From assembly GCF_025628965.1 (NCBI RefSeq), contig NZ_JAOTEN010000003.1:186001-250000 (forward strand): a stretch of DNA of 64,000 nt, in the 5' to 3' direction. Position numbers and translations under genes: made by a program. Of the stretch, positions 59,075-64,000 are shown piece after piece. Positions within the stretch are counted from its first letter, which is position 1; the number at the start of each line of letters is the position of its first letter. Below the pieces are notes generated by a model, which was not told where the DNA came from, ran no database searches, and worked only from the letters and a program-made list of their open reading frames with translations. The stretch is from Chryseobacterium gilvum (GTDB taxonomy: Bacteria > Bacteroidota > Bacteroidia > Flavobacteriales > Weeksellaceae).

Positions 59075-59926
59075 TTAGTTTTTATTAATGTGATAATACG
59101 CTAACATTTTATAATACAGTTTTGCTGCTAAAAAAGCACTTGGTTTTGCATACGGAGAATCCATTAATTCTACAATATCAAACGCCACTACATTGCATTT
59201 TTCAAACACTTTTCTCAGCAGTTCCAAGGTAGGATACCATTGCAAACCTCCCGGTTCCGGCGTTCCTGTAGAAGGCGCAATTGAAGGATCAAATGCATCC
59301 AGATCAATCGTGATATACACATTCCCGGAAACTTTTTCTAAGACATCATTCACCCAGTTTTCATTATTGGCAATTTCGTGCGCGAAAAATACCCTGCCTT
59401 CCGGTAAATATTCAACTTCTTCCACATCCATCGAACGAATTCCAACTTGTACCAAGTTATGCTTCTGATTGGCTTCAAAAACCGCACAGGCATGATTGGA
59501 AGTAGAACCATGAAATTCAGGACGAAGATCTGTATGCGCATCCAGCTGAAGAACGGTAAGATTTTCGAATTTCTCTCCCACCGCACGGATGGATCCGATG
59601 GAAACAGAATGCTCTCCTCCGAAAAGGGTAAATAATTTTTCAGATTCCAAAAGTTCTTTTGTTTTCTGATAAACAGCTTCAGTCATGGCTTCAGCAGAAG
59701 AATTTTCAGAAATTTCACCTGCTAAATAAACGCCTTCCAGATAAGGTTCGGTTCCGGTTTCGATGTCGTAAAGCTCCATGTTTTCGGAAGCATCCAGAAA
59801 TAATTCCGGGCCTTTATCGGCACCTTTTCCCCAAGTCGACGTTCCGTCATAAGGAACAGTGATAAGAACTACTTTTGAATTTTCCAGGGTTGCGTTTTCT
59901 TCAGGAATTCCTGCGTATGTTTTCAT
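59075..59926 (-). CDS. speB: Agmatinase
   Basis: 283 residues. Hydrolyses agmatine to putrescine and urea. Arginase-fold Mn-binding motifs: GGEHSVSIGSIRA, LQLDAHTDLRPEF, and ITIDLDAFDPSIAPSTGTPEPGG. The upstream in-frame ATG at 59956 gives a 10-residue extension; 59926 (MKTYAGIPEEN) is preferred. Works with arginine decarboxylase at 60752. Confidence 0.93.
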   Translation of the reverse strand: MKTYAGIPEENATLENSKVVLITVPYDGTSTWGKGADKGPELFLDASENMELYDIETGTEPYLEGVYLAGEISENSSAEAMTEAVYQKTKELLESEKLFTLFGGEHSVSIGSIRAVGEKFENLTVLQLDAHTDLRPEFHGSTSNHACAVFEANQKHNLVQVGIRSMDVEEVEYLPEGRVFFAHEIANNENWVNDVLEKVSGNVYITIDLDAFDPSIAPSTGTPEPGGLQWYPTLELLRKVFEKCNVVAFDIVELMDSPYAKPSAFLAAKLYYKMLAYYHINKN

Positions 59927-60040
59927 GTTTATTTTAAAATTAAATGATTGCCGCAAAGATAAGAAGAAGTTCGGAGATATAACTTCTGCTTTCCGGCTTC
60001 AGCTTTTAAGCTAAATTATTACCTTTGTAAAAATTTAAAT

Positions 60041-60703
60041 ATGTCATTACAGGCGGTGCTTTTCGATATGGATGGGGTTATTGTAGATACAGAGCCGCTG
60101 CACAGAAAGGCTTATTTTAAAACATTTAATCAGCTTGAAATCGAGGTTTCTGAAGAGCTTTATACTTCTTTTACCGGAGCCTCCACCAAGAGAGTTTGCG
60201 AAACTTTAATCAGTGAATTTAATCTTTCTCATACACACGAAGAAATTACCTATATTAAAAGAACCCACTTCAAAGATTATTTTTACAATGATGAAGAATT
60301 TGATTTAATTCCGGGAGTGAGGAAATTGATCGAGCATTATTATGAAAATGGGATCAAACTCATTGTCGCTTCTTCTGCGAGTATGACTACCATTAATATG
60401 GTTTTTGAAAAATTCGGGCTTGAAAATTATTTCACCGGAAAAATAAGTGGTGCAGATCTGAAAGAATCAAAACCTCATCCTGAAATTTTTCTTCTGGCTG
60501 CAGAAATAGCAGGTAAATCGCTTGAAAAATGTATGGTAATTGAAGATTCTACCAACGGAATTCTGGCAGCACACCGAGCCAATATTTTCTGCGCGGCTTA
60601 CAAAAGTGAGCATTCCCATAACCAGGATTATCGTTTGGCCAACATTGTAGTTTCAGATTATGCCGAACTAGAAATTGATGAAATTTCAAAATTTTTTCAA
60701 TAA
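60041..60703 (+). CDS. HAD-superfamily phosphatase (beta-phosphoglucomutase-like)
   Basis: 220 residues. Motif I DMDGVIVDTEPLH, motif II VASSASMTTINM, motif III lysine in ESKPHPEIF and motif IV VIEDSTNGI. HAD IA subfamily, typically sugar or nucleotide phosphatases. Oriented against the polyamine genes on either side, with no clear pathway link. A TACCTTTG box lies about 15 bp upstream of the start. Confidence 0.9.
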   Translation: MSLQAVLFDMDGVIVDTEPLHRKAYFKTFNQLEIEVSEELYTSFTGASTKRVCETLISEFNLSHTHEEITYIKRTHFKDYFYNDEEFDLIPGVRKLIEHYYENGIKLIVASSASMTTINMVFEKFGLENYFTGKISGADLKESKPHPEIFLLAAEIAGKSLEKCMVIEDSTNGILAAHRANIFCAAYKSEHSHNQDYRLANIVVSDYAELEIDEISKFFQ

Positions 60704-60708
60704 AAAAA

Positions 60709-60729
60709 CAGTTCCCGAATAGAGAACTG
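60709..60729 (+). terminator. Weak hairpin after HAD gene
   Basis: CAGTTC and GAACTG pair around CCGAATAGA, between convergent genes. T-tract not strong (CGTATTTT). Confidence 0.4.
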
Positions 60730-60751
60730 CCGTATTTTAATGGATAATTGA

Positions 60752-62146
60752 TTATCTGTATCCTAATAATTTCAAAATATCTTCGGGTTCTTGCTTTTCC
60801 CGAAAAACTTCATACTGCAATTCTCCATTTTCATCTTTCTGAATCAAAATATGCCTCGGTTGCGGCATCAGACAATGGTGAACGCCGCCGTAACCTCCAA
60901 TCGTTTCCTGATACGCTCCTGTATGGAAAAACCCAATGTATAATGGTTTGGTATCGCTGAAAACCGGGAGATAAATGGCATTTGTATGCTGTTCAGAATT
61001 ATAATAATCGTCAGAATCACAAGTCAATCCGCCTAAGAACACTCTTTCGTAGGTATCTTCCCAACGGTTGAGCGGAAGCATGATAAAATGTCGCGAAATC
61101 GCCCATGTGTCAGGAAGAGTGGTCATAAAAGAAGAATCAATCATGTTCCATTTTTCTCTGTCATTCTGGCGTTTTTGGGAAATAATCTTATAAATGTTCG
61201 CACCGCTTTCTCCTACCGTGAAACTTCCGAATTCCGTATAAATATTGGGTTCATCAACGCCTTCTTCTTCACAGAATTTTTTAATCTGCGATACGATTTC
61301 TTCAATCATATACTGATAATCATAATCAAACTGCAATGATGTTTTAATAGGGAAACCGCCACCAATATTCAGTGAATTCACTTCGGGAGCAATTTTTTTC
61401 AAACGTGCGTATACGCGAAGACATTTGTATAATTCGTTCCAGTAATAAGCGGTATCTTTAATTCCTGTATTGATAAAAAAATGAAGCATTTTCAGCCTTG
61501 CATTGGGATGCTCTGCGATTTTCTGGCTGTAATACGGGATAATATCTTTATACCCGATTCCTAATCTTGAGGTATAAAATTCAAATTTCGGCTCTTCTTC
61601 GGAAGCAATCCTGATTCCGATATCAAAAGTAGTGTCGATACTTTCGGTCAATTTATCCAATTCACGATAATTGTCAAGGATGGGCGTGATATTTTCAAAC
61701 CCGTTATTGATCATATCTGAAATTTTCGCCAGGTAATCATCGGTTTTAAAACCATTACAGATCACTTCTATATTTTTATCTACTTTACCTTTGTCATATA
61801 GCGCTTTTACAATATCCATATCATAAGCGGAAGAAGTTTCGATCGAGATATCGTTCTTCAGTGCTTCTTCGATGACAAAATTAAAATGGCTGGATTTTGT
61901 ACAGTAACAGTAGGTGTAATTTTTTTTGTAGCCGGTTTTTTCAAAAGCTTCTTTGAACCAGCCTTTCGCTTTCTGAATGTTCTGTGAAATTTTCGGCAGG
62001 TAACTGAGCTTTAAAGGAGTTCCAAACTTTTCAACCACTTCCATCAGAGGAATATCATGAAACAACAGACTATTCTCAGACACATTAAATTCTTCCGTAG
62101 GAAAATATAAGGTTTGATCAATAAGTTCAGAATATTTTATTTTCAT
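60752..62146 (-). CDS. speA: Biosynthetic arginine decarboxylase
   Basis: 464 residues, shorter than the E. coli SpeA (658) as in Bacteroidota. PLP-dependent fold-III: Lys in YCYCTKSSHFNFV, substrate site GLTCDSDDYYN (Cys-Asp pair), and FINTGIKDTAYYW. Makes agmatine from arginine, the first step of putrescine synthesis before agmatinase at 59075. Confidence 0.94.
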   Translation of the reverse strand: MKIKYSELIDQTLYFPTEEFNVSENSLLFHDIPLMEVVEKFGTPLKLSYLPKISQNIQKAKGWFKEAFEKTGYKKNYTYCYCTKSSHFNFVIEEALKNDISIETSSAYDMDIVKALYDKGKVDKNIEVICNGFKTDDYLAKISDMINNGFENITPILDNYRELDKLTESIDTTFDIGIRIASEEEPKFEFYTSRLGIGYKDIIPYYSQKIAEHPNARLKMLHFFINTGIKDTAYYWNELYKCLRVYARLKKIAPEVNSLNIGGGFPIKTSLQFDYDYQYMIEEIVSQIKKFCEEEGVDEPNIYTEFGSFTVGESGANIYKIISQKRQNDREKWNMIDSSFMTTLPDTWAISRHFIMLPLNRWEDTYERVFLGGLTCDSDDYYNSEQHTNAIYLPVFSDTKPLYIGFFHTGAYQETIGGYGGVHHCLMPQPRHILIQKDENGELQYEVFREKQEPEDILKLLGYR

Positions 62147-62251
62147 TTTTCGATAAACATTTTAGAGTGCAAAATTGCTAAAAAAGATTGATTTTTTTGT
62201 TTTAAATTGTATTAAAGTTTCTATAAATAAATAGCACTGTAATAACAGGAT

Positions 62252-62881
62252 TTAAAGATAACTTCCACCAATAAATATAAGCAGATCACCGTCTCCATAT
62301 TCAACCTGCACCTCATCTTCCACTGCAAAATTACGGGTGCCTATTCTTGATGTGATATTTAGGTTTCCTTTGTTTAAAGACCAGTTCAGGCCTTTTGTGG
62401 TCACATTTTCCGCAGTCGGAAAAGGATATAATGAGATCATCTTATTCTTAACCTGATTGAGCGTGGTATTTTTGGGAATAAAAAAATATTCTGAAAACTC
62501 GTCATAAAATTTAATATTCAAACTTTGCTTAAAAGAAAAAGCCACGGTAAGATTTCCTAAAAAATGATCCTGCTCTCCTCCGCTTGCTCCTAAAACATCA
62601 ATATTCTTAAACCCTTTTTGGGAAATAATCTCCAATGCTTTATGAAAATCTGTCTTATCCTGATCCGGTGTGTAGATGAATTTCTCTTCATATACATTTT
62701 CGTCTGCTCCGGAATGAGAATCAAAATCTCCCGAAATAAAATCCAGCTTATCTAAAGGGAAACCCATTTCTTTCAGATAATGAAAAGCGCCGTCTGTACA
62801 GGCGATCAAACTGTAATTTTCTACATTCGGGAAAGATTTCGGCGGCTGTCCGTTGATGAATAATAAAACTTTACTGCTCAT
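62252..62881 (-). CDS. thiN: Thiamine diphosphokinase
   Basis: 209 residues. Converts thiamine to thiamine pyrophosphate with ATP. TDGAFHYLKEMGFPLDKLDFISGDFDS holds the ATP-binding aspartates, and FHKALEIISQKGFKNIDVLGASGGEQDH follows. The first codons overlap the TPR gene (62871) by 11 nt. No thiamine riboswitch seen. Confidence 0.92.
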   Translation of the reverse strand: MSSKVLLFINGQPPKSFPNVENYSLIACTDGAFHYLKEMGFPLDKLDFISGDFDSHSGADENVYEEKFIYTPDQDKTDFHKALEIISQKGFKNIDVLGASGGEQDHFLGNLTVAFSFKQSLNIKFYDEFSEYFFIPKNTTLNQVKNKMISLYPFPTAENVTTKGLNWSLNKGNLNITSRIGTRNFAVEDEVQVEYGDGDLLIFIGGSYL

Positions 62882-63515
62882 TTTTTGTTTTATTAATCAA
62901 TTCTCCGATATTCTGTTGTGTGGTGATGATCCATTTTCCGACATTTTTGCCGGGTCTTTTCTCTTCCACTTTTTTAATGAAACTTTTTACATCAATATGA
63001 TCTTCTGCATCAGGCTGCAATTCCAAATATCTTTTATAGGTTTCCAACATCCGGTCAACCTCCTCATACGTAAGACCTTCTGTATATAAAAGCTTCCGAT
63101 ATGATTTCCCGATATAATAATTTACCGCAAAATATTGTTTGGAATTCGGGTCGATCAACTGATATGCCTTTTCAAAATAAGAAACTGCTTTCCTGAAATC
63201 AGGTTTATTTTTGCTGAAATTATTGATCCCACCATACCAAAGTGCAGCGGTAAAATTTGGCTGTTTGGCTAAAACTTCGTCAATTATGCGCTCTGCAATG
63301 TCATTTTTATCCTGATTAATAAGCGTTAAAGCCAACTGGGACTTTAAGATCGGGTTTTCCGGGTCCTCTTTTAACCCTTTCCGGAAAGTATTTTCAGCAT
63401 CAGAAAACCTGTTTTTTGAAATAAGATCGTTTCCCTGATCAAGATATACGGTGATATCCTGAGAAGAGACTGTCTGAAATAAGACCAACAGTAAGAGCAG
63501 AACTATTTTTTTCAT
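62871..63515 (-). CDS. Secreted tetratricopeptide-repeat protein
   Basis: 214 residues with a signal peptide (1-18, VSSQ). TPR units AENTFRKGLKEDPENPILKSQLAL, ERIIDEVLAKQPNFTAALWYGG, RKAVSYFEKAYQLIDPNSKQYFA. Stop overlaps the thiN start by 11 bp; 0-bp gap to the upstream adenosyltransferase. All three leftward, one operon. Confidence 0.85.
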   Translation of the reverse strand: MKKIVLLLLLVLFQTVSSQDITVYLDQGNDLISKNRFSDAENTFRKGLKEDPENPILKSQLALTLINQDKNDIAERIIDEVLAKQPNFTAALWYGGINNFSKNKPDFRKAVSYFEKAYQLIDPNSKQYFAVNYYIGKSYRKLLYTEGLTYEEVDRMLETYKRYLELQPDAEDHIDVKSFIKKVEEKRPGKNVGKWIITTQQNIGELINKTKNEQ

Positions 63516-64000
63516 TTATCTATCGTTCGGATTCCAGTATTCTTCCGGTTCGTTATTTAATTTTGAAATATATCTCGCCAGAATAAACAGATAATCTGAA
63601 AGACGGTTGAGATATTTAATCAGTTCCGGACGTACTTCTTCAGATTCGTTTAAGAAAACGAGAGACCGTTCTGCTCTCCGGCAAATTGTTCTTGCCGCAT
63701 GTAAAAATGTGGCCGACTTTCCGCCTCCGGGAAGAATAAAATACTGAAGCGGTGGCAATTTTTCGTCAAATATATCCATCCAATGCTCCAGTTCCTCAAT
63801 CTCGTGGTCTGAAATGACAAGAGATAGACGGGATTTTCCGTTGGCCAACGTCAGTTTGTCAACCGGAGTTGCCGCTTCCGAACCTACTGTAAATAAATCA
63901 AACTGGATTTTCTTTAGCTGTCTCAACACTTCTTCATCACCAATATGGCTTTTTGCAATTCCTATAAACGAATTCAGCTCATCAATATTTCCATAACTCT
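63516..64000 (-). CDS. Cob(I)yrinic acid a,c-diamide adenosyltransferase (PduO type), 5' end missing
   Basis: Adenosylates cob(I)alamin. The reading frame continues to the window edge (SYGNIDELNSFIGIAKSHIG), so the first ~30 residues are outside. PduO features: ILPGGGKSATFLHAARTICRRAER with the ATP/corrin-binding Arg pair, and YLNRLSDYLFILAR. It starts a probable operon with the TPR and thiN genes. Confidence 0.92.
   Translation of the reverse strand, partial: SYGNIDELNSFIGIAKSHIGDEEVLRQLKKIQFDLFTVGSEAATPVDKLTLANGKSRLSLVISDHEIEELEHWMDIFDEKLPPLQYFILPGGGKSATFLHAARTICRRAERSLVFLNESEEVRPELIKYLNRLSDYLFILARYISKLNNEPEEYWNPNDR

Noticed and set aside
62147-62251. Thiamine (TPP) riboswitch near thiN
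   Set aside because: The CTGAGA box is missing, and the region is downstream of thiN rather than upstream.

Overview
The window looks like chromosome from a Bacteroidota bacterium of class Flavobacteriia, most probably Chryseobacterium or a close Weeksellaceae relative. Evidence: AT-rich DNA, the Bacteroidota promoter pattern TTTG-N19/20-TAnnTTTG, gldB/gldC, a C-terminal T9SS sorting domain, a PafA-type alkaline phosphatase, a BtuG-like surface lipoprotein beside a TonB receptor, and many small families typical of the group (DUF5522, DUF4136, CCC-motif membrane proteins). No rRNA, tRNA, CRISPR array, integrase or IS transposase was seen. The species assignment is inference.

Layout. 0-1.7 kb: AT-rich accessory DNA with a secreted Cys-tailed protein and a CPBP membrane protease. 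1.7-8.5 kb: housekeeping genes (hemL, a LysM glucosaminidase, an ACC-deaminase-like PLP enzyme, small membrane proteins, an Old Yellow Enzyme, cytidine deaminase). 8.6-11.8 kb: a complete cobalamin uptake unit (promoter, cobalamin riboswitch, BtuB-like receptor, BtuG-like lipoprotein, terminator). 12-16.5 kb: cca, tsaC, a GIY-YIG gene enclosed by 33-bp inverted repeats, DinB, GNAT and NTF2-like proteins. 16.6-21 kb: a trans-sulfuration enzyme, gldC-gldB, nadE, and a barnase/barstar pair. 21-28.2 kb: pafA, an S41 protease, a TetR regulator and SDR sharing a palindromic operator, an aldehyde reductase and an AraC regulator. 28.3-31.6 kb: a TPR protein, a thioredoxin-reductase-like flavoprotein, Crp/Fnr and RidA. 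31.6-36.8 kb: mdh, a heme oxygenase-bacteriophytochrome operon and a nucleoid-associated protein. 37-38.2 kb: a duplicated two-gene cassette of unknown function. 38.3-44.4 kb: a lipoprotein, dnaK, ppk1-ppx. 44.5-55.4 kb: a large T9SS cargo protein, nifU-like/mrp, a GH92 mannosidase, a dioxygenase gene remnant, a dicarboxylate symporter and a BON/SH3 pair. 55.5-64 kb: CocE hydrolase, alkB and Ada-like alkylation repair, agmatinase and arginine decarboxylase (polyamine synthesis), a HAD phosphatase, thiamine pyrophosphokinase, a TPR protein and a cobalamin adenosyltransferase cut by the window edge.

How the genes connect. BtuB/BtuG under a riboswitch and the adenosyltransferase at the right edge together describe corrinoid import and activation. 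Arginine decarboxylase and agmatinase make putrescine from arginine. The heme oxygenase makes the biliverdin used by the adjacent phytochrome. Ppk1 and Ppx make and degrade polyphosphate. The least understood parts are the Cys-tail/CPBP cassette (0.1-1.5 kb), the duplicated small-membrane-protein/DUF7674-like cassette (37.0-38.2 kb), the GIY-YIG gene inside inverted repeats (14.5-14.9 kb), and structured dispersed repeats near 16.5, 27.3 and 58.1 kb. All family assignments were made by reading the sequence without database searches.
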